Notes under the pieces: generated by a model
Told to the model about the DNA's origin: nothing
Seen by the model: the letters and a program-made list of their open reading frames with translations, nothing else
Databases searched by the model: none
Assembly (NCBI GenBank): GCA_022496185.1
Contig: WTXG01000192.1
Span: forward strand, 1-64,000
From: Multifurca ochricompacta
Taxonomy: Eukaryota > Basidiomycota > Agaricomycetes > Russulales > Russulaceae
DNA: 64,000 nucleotides
Direction of reading: 5' to 3'
Translations under genes and position numbers: made by a program
Part shown: in pieces, positions 10,046 through 22,442 of the stretch
How positions within the stretch are numbered: position 1 is the stretch's first letter
Layout of the letters: each line of letters starts with the position of its first letter

Positions 10046-11170
10046 CCTGCTTTGGTATCTCCCCAGATCACATGACAAACCTCCAACACTCCCACTATTG
10101 TTTACCCAGTCATGTCCACCATCACTGCACAACTGCCTGACCCTGCTCCCCCAGCTCCAATCTTGAATCTACCCCCACCATCAGGACACCTTTTGGGAGT
10201 CCTGCCAATGACCTTTATAGGGGACCATTCTCAAAGCAAAAAGTTTGTGCTTGAGTTTGAAACCTTCAAAAATTTTAATCATGATGTCCCACAAATTGTC
10301 AACCCCTTTCAATGGACCAACCTCTTCCTCTCACTAATCACAGGGGATGCTGTCAATGATTGGACCATGGAGCAGATTGGATGGCTGAACAACCAGATCA
10401 CAGCCAGTACTCAAACCACAGATGAAGACCTGTGGGACATAGTGGCACAAAGATTTAAAGATGCCTTCACCAATGGGCAAGCCAAACAAAAGGCTGCCAG
10501 AGAACTAAAGACATTGAAAATGGAAAGAGGCAACTTGGATGGATACATAGCCAAGTTTCGCAATCTGGCCAAACAAGCAGGATATGATGTGAATGAGGAG
10601 GCCACACTTGACCTCTTCTCCCAGGGATTGCCCAACCCCCTGGTGAAAAACATTATTCAATTCCATCATCCCAAATTGTGGGGCCAGTGGATGAATGCTG
10701 CTAGAAGACAGCAGCAGGATTATCTGGATTTCCAGACACACTTTGGTGTAGACACCAAGAAGGGTAAAACCCAAGAGCAGTGGAAGGCAGCATTTGGAGT
10801 CAAACCTACAATGCCACAAGACCCCAATGCCATGGACACCTCCATGGACCGAACCAAAGCCCATGCAGTGCTCACCAATGATGAGAAAAAGATGCTTATG
10901 AAGGAAGGGTGTTGCTTCCATTGCCAGGCACAGGGGCATATGTCACAATTCTGCCCCAAGAAAACAGTTCATGCTGCAGAAGCAACAGTAGCCACCACTT
11001 CTACCACAGTACCCACAGCCTCACTACCTGCCCCTACCAAGGAAAATCCAACATCTACCCCAAAAACCAAGGAACAGAAAGCTGAAGCACTTTGGAACAG
11101 TATGATGAATGAAGATGAGGGAGTATGCTCCATACTTGTAGAAAAGGCCTTTGGCCAGAAGGATTTTTGA
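10046..11170 (+). pseudogene. Gypsy-2 gag, main part
   Basis: This continues the gag of 2-346 after the gypsy-1 insertion. A TGA at 10073-10075 precedes a clean frame from the ATG at 10112 to 11170 (MSTITAQLPDP.., 352 residues). It includes the capsid-like segment (TNLFLSLITGDAVNDWTMEQ) and one zinc knuckle, CFHCQAQGHMSQFC. Its end reads ..FGQKDF, but the A AAA AAG slippery site of the sister copies has become CAGAAG, so frameshifting into pol is probably lost as well. Confidence 0.85.
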
Positions 11171-12015
11171 TAGGCTCAACCCCATCAGCCTGGGCAAGAG
11201 CACTCCATGTTACTTCTGTGTATACTAGTCATTTCAAATCCCTAAAAATACCAGTCCACTTTGAAACCAAACAGAAGATGGCTGACTGAAGAATCTCAAT
11301 TGACTCTGGAGCTATGGATAATTTCATCAGCCAGAGACTTCAGAGAACCTTGGGGATAGGAACACAATTACTCCCCCAGGAAAAGAACATTTGGAATATA
11401 GACGGGATGGCAAACAAAGCTGGAAAGATCATGCATTGCTGCAACTTGGAAGTACAAGTTGGTGAACAAACCAAACAGCTTTGCTTCCTCATTACAGATC
11501 TAGGAGATGAAGACATGGTCCTGGGATACCCTTGGTTGGCAGCATTTGAACCTAAGATTAACTGGGGAGAGGCAACAATGGACAAAGATTATTATCCAGT
11601 TCTTATCACATCTTTGGGGTACAACTATGCTGCACGACACCCTCTTACCCATGCCATTGTCATGGGATTGGCTGTCACCTGGAGTGATGTAGAACCTGTT
11701 GATCAGATGTACTGTTATGTTACAAAGGCCTCAGAGCTAGCTCAGGCAGAGGCACAGAGGAATCTGGAAAAGATGTTTGAAGAAGTAGTCCCTGCAGAAT
11801 ACCATAGACACCAAAAGGTTTTCTCGGAAGAAGAGTCACAGTGCTTCCCTCCCTCTTGACCATGGGACCACACTATAGATTTCATCCCAGACACCCTGCC
11901 AGCAGTCAATTGCAAAATCTACCCACTGTCCCAACTAGAGAAGGAGGTGCTCTCTACCTTCCTGGAAGAGCACTTGGCCAAGGGATATATACGACCATTG
12001 AATTCTCCTTATGCC
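11161..12015 (+). pseudogene. Gypsy-2 protease and start of RT
   Basis: This is the -1 frame after gag (GFLIGSTPSAWARALHV). TGA at 11287-11289 replaces the Arg codon CGA of gypsy-3, and is followed by the retropepsin site DSGAM. The region from 11314 is open through GYPWLAAFEPKINW to a stop at about 11859, after which RT sequence continues ([18 protein letters not shown]) until the hAT-like insertion. It is non-functional. Confidence 0.85.
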
Positions 12016-13454
12016 TAGTGATTGTCAAGGGGTTTCATACCCGCGCGGGTAAGCGCCGCGGGTTTTGCCAGGTACAGGTACGGGTATACGGCTCCCAACC
12101 CGTGGAAACCCGTACCCGCGCGGCGGGTTTGGCGGGTATAGGCGCCGATTATGCATTGATAAGATCAGTAGAATTTCCAGATAAAACACATCTGCAGTCA
12201 CAAAAATACAAGATCTCATCTGATGTATGCTACAGGGTGGCGTTAAATATGTTCTAGTATTATCCTACAAAATATCAAAGCAGATTAACGGTGCGATGTA
12301 AAATAAAATCCTTATCAGTGATCCACTTTCTTGAAAACCATGATACATCTGTTTTATTAACACGCGACCAATTCTGCCGGTCTGGCACTATCTAAAATAC
12401 ACTCTAGACTAATATAGACTATTCTATAATTTAATTATCAAATTACTTTATTGAAACAAGGCCCGCATGTGTCTACAAGCTGCATGGGGCAGCGACTACA
12501 TTGCATCGCATGGTGGTCTGACCTCCTTCCTATTAAGGAAGGTTGACTTAAACGCGCAGAAATGTGCATCCAGGGACTAGGACAGTTGCGCTTGTATGAA
12601 ATGAAACCAGAATAATAAAATAATAATGTAAATAAAGGATCCATTTAATCTTCTGAACATAAACCAACAATTTTTGAGGAATCTTGAGTAGCCATAAATG
12701 AACGCGTTGTGTCCAAGTGCTTATCTCCTTGACTGGGATGGCCTGGGCCATTTACCCGAAATGCGCAGAAATGCAAAGAACAGTCGCGCTCGTATAAAAT
12801 TGAAACCAGAATAATAAAATAAAAATGGAATAATAAATTATCTTAATCTTATGAACATAAAATAGGAATCTTTGAGGGATCTTGAGTAGCCATAAATGAA
12901 CGCATTGTGTCCAAGTGCATATCTCCTTGACCGGGATCTCCCGGGCCGGATCTCCAAAATGCGCGATGCAAGTAAAGAACTTGCACGCGTTTCATTTTAT
13001 GGGTAACCCAGGTATCAAAACAATTATCCAGGTGTTACCCCTACCAATTTCTATGTGTTCATCAATTTTTTTGCATTCTGTGTAATTATCTGACAGGCTT
13101 TTCATCAATGTTCTATAACATCCTATCTAATCATTGCTGTATACTGGATTTTAGTTGTGCTTGTATAAAATTGAAAGCAGAATAATAAAATAAAAATGGA
13201 ATAATTAATTATCTTAATCTTCTAAACATAAAACAAGAGTCATTGAGGGATCTTAAGCAGCCACAAATGAACGCGTTGTGTATCTTCTTGGTCCGGGAAG
13301 GTCCGGGCCGGTTATCCGAAATGCGCGATGCAAGTAAAGAACTTGCACGCGTTTTCATGGGTGACCCGCAGGTTACCTGTACCCGTAGTGACAGGTACAG
13401 GTACGGGTACAGGTACCAACGAGGATACCCCAGGGTTACCCCTGCCAATCACTA
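12016..13454 (+). mobile_element. hAT-like non-autonomous element, family 2, copy A
   Basis: The 1439-bp element has terminal inverted repeats TAGTGATTGTCAAGGGG and the complement of TAGTGATTGGCAGGGG, and CTTATGCC is duplicated at 12008-12015 and 13455-13462. Both ends carry GC-rich subterminal sequence (CCCGCGCGGG, CGCCGCGGG). The centre holds about three degenerate direct repeats of 200-250 bp. There is no transposase. The full-length sister is 45070-46509. Confidence 0.92.
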
Positions 13455-13462
13455 CTTATGCC

Positions 13463-14078
13463 TCACCATTCTTCTTCATCAAAAAGAAAGATGGAAAGCT
13501 ACATCTGGTGCAGGACTACAGACAGATTAATGAATTAACAGTAAAGAACAACTACCCACTCCCCCTGATATCCAAAATCATTGACAAAATGTGCAACAAG
13601 GCACTGTTTTCCAAGATGGACATCCATTGGGGATACAACAACATTCATATTCAGGAAGGCAATCAGCCAAAGGCAGCCTTCAAGACCAACCAGGGACTTT
13701 TTGAACCCAATGTCATGTTCTTTGGCCTAACAAACTCCCTGGCAACCTTTCAATCAATGATGAACCATAATTTCTGTGATCTCATCCTCACAGAAGAAGT
13801 GGTTGTGTACATGGATGATATCCTGGTAGCCACTGGAAGTGACCTTGACCACCACTGAACCCAAGTTCATGAAGTACTTGACATCTTGACAAAATACAAT
13901 CTTTACCTGAAACCAGCCAAATGTTCCTTTGAACAGACAAGCATCGAATACTTGGGTGTTATCCTGGAAGGGGGTCAAGTACAAATGGACCCTGTCAAAG
14001 TACAAGGGATTTGGGAATGGTCAACTCCTTCTTGCACCAAAGATGTCAGATCATTCATTGGTTTTTGTAACTTCTATC
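13463..14078 (+). pseudogene. Gypsy-2 reverse transcriptase
   Basis: RT resumes after the hAT-like insertion with [21 protein letters not shown], then FSKMDIHWGYNN and catalytic YMDD ([10 protein letters not shown]). A stop in the linker (about 13856) breaks the frame. At 14079 the LTR-Y stack interrupts the FIGFCNFY motif, which continues at 22443. Confidence 0.85.
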
Positions 14079-14444
14079 TGTTACAAACCCTGCTATGTTG
14101 TCTTTCTTTTTCTTTGCACCACATGCTTCATTGTTTGGCCCGGCTTGACTTCTGTTGATTATGTTTGTTGTTACGACCCTACTCTTTTTCCTGGCCCTGC
14201 ACACCATGCCTTATTCTTTGCACCATCCTTGACTTTCCCCTTCTCTGGACCACTCCCTGATGCCCTTGGTATGCTGCCTTGGAACCTTCCTGATGCCTGT
14301 GGCCTGTGTGCCCAGGACCCTACCCTGATTCCTGTGACATTGTTCATAGGACTAACCTCCCATGCCGCCATTTACACCTAACCTGCTGGTAGTTAAGCTG
14401 CTACACTGTTGGATGTACACCACCCTTCCTTGCTGCCTTGGCTT

Positions 14445-14954
14445 TGTCAAACAATCATGCTGCTGGTTATACTGACTGTGGTTAGTAGCAGGTTAGGCTA
14501 TAAAGACAAGTATACTTCAGAGGTTGAAGAAACTCTACATTAACTATACTACTGACCTATAAAGACAAGTATCTACAAGAGACGTTAGCCAAAGGAAACT
14601 AGAAAAGTATAGTAAGACTTACACTTCAGAGGTTGAAGAAACTCTGAAGTGAAAGAGATGAAACAGACACCCTTATATACCCATGGGGGCCAGGGGAAAT
14701 GGTCTGTGCGCACTGGGAATAAGTCCACAAGTGCCGGACAATAAACAGAGAGGGATAAAGGCTATTGGCCAAAGAGATATCACATGCTTACTGCGCATTA
14801 CTAAGTCCATCACTAATCAGCTGAGTAAGGTAAGAAAGAAATGTAATAAAGATAACATAAAAAGTCCGATACTCCGAGATCTAATCTAATCTAATCTACA
14901 GCTGAAGCGAACCTTAGATGCCTGAAGCATCTCCAGACACGTCCTGTGTCAACA
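14445..14954 (-). repeat. Copia-1 3' LTR (LTR-W family)
   Basis: The 510-bp repeat is nearly identical to 20464-20973. It contains paired direct motifs (CTTCAGAGGTTGAAGAAACTC), which recur within the LTR. Confidence 0.93.
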
Positions 14955-15205
14955 TCCCTCCATGGTGAAGGCATCGATCATTTAGATGGAATGAGTTAAA
15001 TGAGCACACTGCTGTTCACAATTGAACAACATATCACCAGCCAGAGATCCAATTTCTCTAACTCTTTGTGAGTTTTGCATACGAGTTGTAGATTCGCTTA
15101 TGCAAGTCTACACACCTCTTGCGTCACTCTCAAGGTCGAGAACGTGCTCATGTGGCATGGTGGGAAAGTGAAAATGGTGAACAAAGTCTCCAAATTCCAG
15201 CTCCT

Positions 15206-16883
15206 TCATTCCAGCACTAGTCCAAAACTAGTTACCATGTGATCAAAAGATGATCTAGGCAGAGACTTTGTAAGGCCATCTGCTAGCATCTCTCCAGTGG
15301 GAGTTCGCACCAGGTCTATCTGGTGTGATTCTACATACTCCCTAATGGCATGGTACTTTATTGGTATGTGCTTTGATCGCCTTCCTGTGACAGGGTTTAA
15401 TGCAAGATCTACTGCACCCTTATTGTCGCAATGCAGTTGTATGGGTGAACTAACTTCATATCCCAATTCCTGCATAAAAGTCCTATACCACGCTGCCTGA
15501 TTTGAAGCCTCAGCAAGGCTCATATACTCGGCTTCAGTGGTGGACTGTGCTACTGTCTTCTGCTTCCTGGAACACCAACTAATGGCTCCATTGGCAAGGA
15601 AAAAGACATAGCCTGAGGTGGAGTGGCAGTCCTCTTGATCTCCCCATGAGGAATCCGCAAAGCCATGAAGGCCAACTTCACCGTTCCCTCCAGAATAGCA
15701 CAACTTGTAGTCTTTTGTAGCATTTAGATAAGCTAAGACATACTTTGCTAGTCGCATGTGCTGCTGGGAAGGGTTGGAAGCAAATTGGCTAAGGCGCGCA
15801 ACAGCGAAACTAATGTCAGGTCTGCTTCCAATCTGCACCCAAAGCAGAGACCCCATTAACTGCTGATACCTCTTAATATCAGAGGTAGATGCCTGGTCTT
15901 CAAATTTGACCAAATGAACATCCATGCCAGAGGGTAGAGGAGTATATACTGGGTTGGAATCCCCCATTCCAAACCTCTCAACTATTGAGGATACATAGGC
16001 TGTCTGGTCGATATCCAGCGTCTTGTTAGGACAATCCCTGGTGATGTTAACTCCAAGGTAAGACTGGATTTCGCCAAGATCGGTCATCTCATATCGGCTA
16101 GATAGAGAGTCCTTCAGCCATTGAATCTTCTTAGTGGAGGACCCAAGTATAGTGATGTCATCAACATATAAAATGACGAAAAGTGAACCATCCCCCTCTT
16201 GGTGATGATACACATATACTCCTGCATCAGAGTATGTCCAAGTGAAGCTCAGTTCATTGAGAACTGCATGGAATTGCAAGTTCCAGCTCGGGAAGCTTGT
16301 TTGAGGCCATACAGAGCCTTCTGTAGCCTACAAACTTTGGACTCTTGTCCAGCAATGACGAAACCAGCAGGTTGCTCCATATAGATCTCCTCATCCAGAT
16401 CGCCATGTAGGAATGCTGATTTGACATCCATTTGGTGGATTTCCCAATCCTCAAGCGTGGCCAACGCTAATAATAGTCTAAGAGACTCAAATCTGGCGAC
16501 TGGGGAGAAGGTTTCATCGAAGTCCACCCCCTCTATTTGGGTGAACCCTTTTGCTACTAGCCTAGCACGAAAGCGTCCATCTGCTTTCAATTTAAAGACC
16601 CATTTGGACTTTACAGCCTTTCTACCTTCAGGAAGGTCTTCAAGGCGCCACACTTTAAGTTTTTCTAAGGCATCAATTTCATATTGCATGCCTCAAGCCA
16701 ATCACTGGCATTATCAGACTCCATTGCTTCTTTAAATGTAAGGGGATCCCTATAAGGCGATCCTGCAGCATTAAGTAGATCCATCTGACCAAGTCTGGAA
16801 GAACCCTGCACAAACTCTGCATTATCCTCGTTGTAGAATCGAGGATTCAGACGACAATTCCGATTGGGACGTGCAGTATCCAA
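15206..16883 (-). pseudogene. Copia-1 reverse transcriptase and RNase H
   Basis: The minus strand encodes the copia RT ([56 protein letters not shown]), the catalytic YVDD (LYVDDITILG) and RNase H (HGFADSSWGDQ, TEAEYMSLAEASNQAAW, GLTKSLP). A one-base shift near 16270 splits RT in GLKQASRA, and another lies near 16690. Its intact relative is copia-2 at 32238-34605. Confidence 0.88.
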
Positions 16884-17247
16884 GTCTAAATCTTCTTGGA
16901 TTGCCCTATCTCGTCGTTCAGAGCTGGACTTGTCCTCTGAAAATTAGGTTGAGGAATTCTGTCTGCAATCCTTTGTGATTTTCTGATTGCTTTGGTTCTT
17001 TTGGGAGGGGAGGATGGTTCCATGATTTGAGATGGAGGGGTCTGATATATAGTCTGAGGGTGTGTGGTGTCTACATTACGTGTGGGTGTGGTAGGCTGTG
17101 GTGGTAATTGAGGAGGAACGATGTCCTCCTGTTCCTCTTCCAGGTCTTCCTCATGCTGAGGAGCCTCAGGAACGTGTGTAGCTGTTGCTGGTGGTGACTG
17201 GACATTGCCACCAGGTAAAGTAAATGAGCCACCTTGACTAGGTTGCT

Positions 17248-18063
17248 CTATGGATTTCTCTGCTCTGTTGTCCTTATCAGAGCGGGATGGGAAGGATCTC
17301 TCATCAAATGTAACATCTCGTGAAAGATGAGAGACCGGGTACGACTATCCCAAAGTGTATAGCCCTTAGAAGTGGGCTCATACCTGACAAAGACGGCTTC
17401 CCTGGCTTTGGGATCTAATTTACACCGCTTGCCCTCTGGAACATGATAATAGGCTTTGCAACCAAAGACCTTAAAGTACGAGACATCTGGTTTGTTCCCA
17501 ACCAGAAGCTCAAGCGGAGTTTTCCACTTATTAGAACGGATGGGAGTTCTGTTATATATATGACATGCTGTCTCGACAGCACACTCCCAAAAACCAAGAG
17601 ACAGGCCAGCATCGTGCAGCATGCTAGTGCCTTTTTCCATAATGGTTCTATTGAATCTCTCAGCCCTTCCATTCTGTTGTGGACTATACGGCATCGTAAG
17701 TTTATGCTCTATGCCAAAATCTTCAAGCGTTGCTTTCAGCGCCTTGTTCACATACTCGCCACCACGATCTGTATGAAGACACTTGATTTTATGATTGAAT
17801 TTATTTTCTAGCAGTGTCTTCAGTTTATTAAAAACTGGTGTGAACAGATCTTTAGACTTCATTGGAACAATTAAAGCGTATCTGCTAAAGTCGTCCAAGA
17901 AGGTGGCAAAGTATAGATTCCCTTGTATTGAACTGCACTGCAAGGGACCTACGAGATCACTATGAAGGATCTCAAGGGGGGCTGATGCGCACTTTGAAGA
18001 TGGGGGAAATGGAAGACGATGGGACTTGCCCATTTCACAGCCATAACACAGCTTGTCTTCCAC
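17248..18063 (-). pseudogene. Copia-1 integrase
   Basis: The integrase zinc-binding end (CYGCEMGKSHRLPF) and catalytic core are readable: HSDLVGP, LHTDRGGEY and NGRAERFNRT, with the C-terminal KVFGCKAYYHVP block, giving the D, D and E positions expected of a copia integrase. It is open for 271 residues. It is separated from RT by a degenerate, stop-containing spacer of about 350 bp (16890-17247) in which I see no other gene. Confidence 0.88.
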
Positions 18064-18113
18064 TTGGCTATTACTAATTTTGAGGCCTTTAACCGCCTCA
18101 GGAGCATATCTCT

Positions 18114-19525
18114 TCAGGGCTTCTTTGACATATGGCCCATTCTTTGATGCCAGATTTCTAGTGAGGCAGATGCAGATGTATGGATACTATTTAGGACGTG
18201 TTTGCCTAGTACCCAATACAATTTGCCAAACTTCCATGCTTCCGCTATAATGTTGTCGCCATATTTTATTGTTGCCTTCTTATTATCTAAGAACACAGTT
18301 GCCCCTTTTTCTACTAGGGCACTGGCGGAGAGTATTTTATGTCCTCCAGGCATGTGGAGCACATTGCTCAGTTCTAAGTCGTAACCTTGATCAGTCCTGA
18401 TGATCACGGTGCCAACTCCACTTGTTTTGACTATGGAGTTGTCACCTAGTGATACTTCATGGGTACTGTCAACTTTATATGTATTGAAGTCTTCAAGGTT
18501 GGGACTGAAATGAGATGTTGCTCCACTATCAAGCATCCAATAATCTGAGTTGATATCCAGATTATAGGTGTGAACATAAAGGCGAATGCGAGGTGCTTCT
18601 TGCACCTCCTCTATTTTGCCACTCCCATTAACTACGGTGGCTATAGTATTTACATGTTGGGCCTCAGCCCTCTTCTTGTTCCCTGCCTTGCCCTTTTTGG
18701 CATTCTCCAGGTCCTTCTTCTTCTTTGCGCAAGCATTGGACTTGTGTCCAGGCTTTTGGCAATAGAAGCAGACCACCCCTTGTGAACCAGGGGCAGCAGC
18801 GGGAAGTGGTGATAAATTTGTATTTTTGGTTTTGATTTGACAGGTGCAGCCTTAGATAGGACTGCACTACCACTTCCCGATGGACCAGCCAGTCAACTTT
18901 CCTCATTAAGGAACCTCTGCACAAGGTCCTGAGGTGAAAGTCGCTCTGGGTCGCCAGAGGCCAGTATGGAGCCGGCAATGGCACTGTAGGAGTCAGGGAG
19001 AGCCTTCAATAAAATGAAGCTCATCTGGAGGTCATTGACCTCCATCCCGTTCTCCCTAAGGGTACTCCTGGCATCTAGAACTTTTTGTAGTTGAGTTCTA
19101 AATGACTGTCCTTCATCAAGATGGAAGGACACCAGGGCAAGCCACAAATTATATGTGGCCATGCTACCTACAGAGCCATACAGCCATTCCAACTTATTAT
19201 ACTTCTCACTAAGAGAAGGATAATTGGCATCAGAGGCTACTTGGGAGTAGACCTCTTGGGTTACATTAAGAAAGAGGAGCCCGATAAGCATTTCCTCTTC
19301 TCCCATCCATTCCCTAAGGATGGGGTCAATGACTTCCTTCTGCATTTTTTCCTTCTCCTCTTTATCCTCTGGGAGGAGGGGCATATCAGGGTAAGGCGTA
19401 ATTATGTGCCTCCTGAGCCCGTTCATCCTCAACAAGGCATTGAAGTTGGCAGACCAAACCTGCCAGTTTGAGCCATCGAGGCGCTCCATCTTGGAGGAGG
19501 GAGGGAAGACGATTGAGGACGGCAT
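18114..19525 (-). pseudogene. Copia-1 gag and protease
   Basis: The gag start is placed at the ATG at 19523-19525 (MPSSIVFPPSSKM.., matching copia-2 MAPSFSFPPSAAI..). UBN2-like gag sequence (YNLWLALVSFHLDEGQS) runs to a TGA at 18893-18895. After a further shift near 18836 come a zinc knuckle CFYCQKPGHKSNAC and the protease site DSGATSHFS. The last frame ends at HMSKKP through a one-base loss relative to copia-2 (HMSYNALKRY). Confidence 0.85.
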
Positions 19526-20449
19526 TTTGAGATGTTTTAAGTGTTCCTGGTTCCAAGGAGCAGTTAGAACCAGTGCCCAGGTCTCGCTTAAGAGTGCCAC
19601 CCCATACTGTGGCGCTATGCTTCAGAACCTAGGAAGGTCCTGCCTCTGTTGTGCAACTTTCTAGGTATAGTAAAGCTGTCTAGCGCAATCTTGTAACTAG
19701 ACATAAGCTCTGGTAGACTAGCCAGAGTGTCTAGTGTAACCAAGACTGGGAGTCATGTCATGGAGGAGCCAACCGCAAGTTCCATTAGAGACAAAGGGTG
19801 TATAGCCCTTCCTCTAATGCTGGTGGTGGAGTCCATGATTAAGCCCTAGATGATTGGGGCCATGACTAAGTAGATGTCTAGTCTGTCTCTGGTGGGGCGT
19901 GGTTACCCCACAAAGGCAACGGATACTTATGCCCAGAGATGAAGACTATATCTACTATGTATAGACTATAGTAGTGCAGCCTACTTGTATCAAGCCCAAG
20001 TGTCATGGGAGTGACTACCCATGCCTTGTTCTAGACCCTAAACTCCACATGCGGGTCACTAAACCCGGCTTACAGATAGAGCCAAGCATTGACTGGACTT
20101 AAAGCCACAAGCTTCTGGCTATAGGCCTACTAAGACTATCTATGGGACGAAAACCCAGCTACAACTAAGAAATTACTAATACCTAGTGCGCACTCAAGGA
20201 GCTCAAGGTGTTTCACCCGCTTAGGGTCCCTCATCACCTTTTGCAAGAACCCCGAAGGGCTAGCCAAACAGTTCAGGATGAGCAGTAAACTGTGTCATCC
20301 TGTGGGGTGTTAAGGTGCACAGACAGTAAATAAAGAAGCTCACTGGAAGAAGCTGGTGGGAAAGACTTTGAAGCTTTTGTGAGCTTGTGTGCAAAAAGCG
20401 AGTTGAGCTGTTTATGAACAAAAGGGAAATAAACAGTCAGTATGAGCGG
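19526..20449 (-). other. Copia-1 5' leader
   Basis: About 920 bp lie between the primer site and gag. I see no coding frame, RNA gene or repeat here. A leader this long is longer than in most copia elements and may hold packaging signals, or an extra insertion that I cannot recognise. Confidence 0.5.
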
Positions 20450-20463
20450 CAGGGCCCATAACC
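20450..20463 (-). other. Copia-1 primer-binding site (initiator tRNA-Met half)
   Basis: Directly after the 5' LTR the minus strand reads GGTTATGGGCCCTG. This complements the anticodon region of initiator tRNA-Met (GGGCCCATAACC, anticodon CAU), as in Drosophila copia, which primes from a tRNA-Met half. The same 14 nt follow the copia-2 LTR at 40177-40190. Confidence 0.75.
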
Positions 20464-20973
20464 TGTCAAACAATCATGCTGCTGGTTATACTGACTGTGG
20501 TTAGTAGCAGGTTAGGCTATAAAGACAAGTATACTTCAGAGGTTGAAGAAACTCTACATTAACTATACTACTGACCTATAAAGACAAGTATCTACAAGAG
20601 ACGTTAGCCAAAGGAAACTAGAAAAGTATAGTAAGACTTACACTTCAGAGGTTGAAGAAACTCTGAAGTGAAAGAGACGAAACAGACACCCTTATATACC
20701 CATGGGGGCCAGGGGAAATGGTCTGTGTGCACTGGGAATAAGTCCACAAGTGCCGGACAATAAACAGAGAGGGATAAAGGCTATTGGCCAAAGAGATATC
20801 ACATGCTTACTGCACATTACTAAGTCCATCACTAATCAGCTGAGTAAGGTAAGAAAGAAATGTAATAAAGATAACATAAAAAGTCCGATACTCCGAGATC
20901 TAATCTAATCTAATCTACAGCTGAAGCGAACCTTAGATGCCTGAAGCATCTCCAGACACATCCTGTGTCAACA
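20464..20973 (-). repeat. Copia-1 5' LTR (LTR-W family)
   Basis: The 510-bp partner of 14445-14954 differs at only a few positions, which indicates a fairly recent insertion. The right TSD is GGCTT at 20974-20978. Confidence 0.93.
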
Positions 20974-22442
20974 GGCTTATGCCTTGGCCACTGCTCCTGA
21001 CCCTGTCCCTGTGCTTGACACCCATAGGAACCCCTGACATTGTCCCTGCCAATCTGACCAGTCCAGACAACTAGACGACTTTGGCTTGTACTTGACCCTC
21101 TGCCAGTCATGTGACTCCTGGCCATGTGACCCTTGGCCATGTGATCCTTGACCATGTGATCCCTGACCATGTGACTTTGGACCATGTGATCCCTGACCCT
21201 GATCACAGCATCTTCATCTGATCATTTACCCCTTTCTGATCACATGGCCCATCTGGCTTATCATTCGCTTCTCTGATTCCTGTGGGACCTGTTATCTCCC
21301 CATTTACCCCTGACCCTGGTGGGAATCCTCCCACACTGATATGACTCCTATGGGGCTGTCCCACATGATTATGCTTCTGATAAGGCTTATCCTTATCATG
21401 GACTATATTTGACATCTTATCTGCTATTGGATGATAAGGACTCTGACCCTGTTCCTGATTAGCTACAAACCAGATCCCCATACAGTATATAAGACCCTGT
21501 AGACAGTTTGTACAACCCTAGATTTGACCTCTTGGGCCTTCAGCCTAGAGATCTTAGACCCCAATACATCAGAAGCCTTTCCCCCTTTTTTGCGTCCTTG
21601 AGATCCCTGCAGGGACCCCCATTGCCTCTGGCAATGGGTGTGTACCCTTCCCTTTGAACCCCTCTGCCATTCCCTAGGGCTCCAGTGTGCTTGGTGTGCT
21701 TCTGGCACAGCAACTGGGCCCTGTCCCCACTTAACAGCCTTAGGGGATTAGCTCCCTTTGGCTGGCTCATCCCGTCTCCCTCTGTGCTTGATTATAGCAC
21801 CAAACCTTAACCGATTCCGAAGCTAGACAGTGCCCAGAGTCTAGCCTTATTGTGCTAGGCTCATGGCTGAGGTAATGGACCCGCGCCGACCCGTGCACGC
21901 CGCACAGAATGCTCCGCTGAGCGTAACATTTGTGCTTCCTTTGTACCTATTTGTTCCTTATCTTTGACCCAGGCTGTGCTTATCTCTGACTCATACATTA
22001 CATATGGACCCTTACATATTTTCCCACCAGAATCATGACTATACCAGATCCATCTACATATATTCTCACCTGGCCCACCCTTGCTCCATTTCCCCCTTTA
22101 GTTACATTATGACTTTGTTGATACACTGAGTACTGTACTCCAATTCAGACTCTGACCTCTATTACATATATAAGGCCCGCCTAGATAGCCCTGTATACCT
22201 CAGACTCAACTTCTTAATCGACTTGGTGCATTACCTTCTGGGTGATCTCTAAGACCTGACCCTTGAATCATCTCAGTGCTTCTGGCACTTCTCTGCTCAC
22301 CAGTACTAAGGGATTAGCTCCTTGGTATTGACTCATCACTCACCTCCATATGCTCATAACACAGTGTACACAGACTTCATAGTTCCACTACACGACTTAG
22401 TCACATGTCATGCTGAATGCCTGCACCAGGTGTTACACTATC

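Larger units (their letters stand above)
14445..20973 (-). mobile_element. Copia-1: complete Ty1/copia element
   Basis: Two 510-bp LTRs (14445-14954 and 20464-20973) with TG..CA ends are flanked by GGCTT (14440-14444 and 20974-20978). On the minus strand it runs gag, protease, integrase, RT and RNase H, the copia order. Frameshifts and a TGA disable it. The 3' PPT (ATGGAGGGA) abuts 14954, and the tRNA-type primer site abuts 20464. It lies inside LTR-X copy 1. Confidence 0.95.
14169..21928 (+). mobile_element. LTR-X solo LTR, copy 1, with copia-1 inside
   Basis: It begins TGTTACGACCC and ends GAGCGTAACA, and TTTGT is duplicated at 14164-14168 and 21929-21933. Without copia-1 it is about 1.23 kb. 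It has a CAGTATATAAG box near 21484 and a run of CATGTGA motifs at about 21105-21195. No internal LTR-X retroelement sequence is present anywhere in the window. Confidence 0.88.
14079..22437 (+). mobile_element. LTR-Y solo LTR, expanded by nested insertions
   Basis: It starts TGTTACAAACC and ends GGTGTTACA, with CTATC duplicated at 14074-14078 and 22438-22442. Subtracting the LTR-X stack leaves about 594 bp. Its interior (TATATAAG, AGACTCAACTT, CTTCTGGCACTTCTCTGCTC) resembles the gypsy-1/3 LTRs, so it is a divergent LTR of that group. Confidence 0.85.

Noticed and set aside
14690..14890. Small open frame repeated in both copia-1 LTRs (14683-14889, 20702-20908)
   Set aside because: It lies within the LTR, is duplicated only because the LTR is, and has no coding features.
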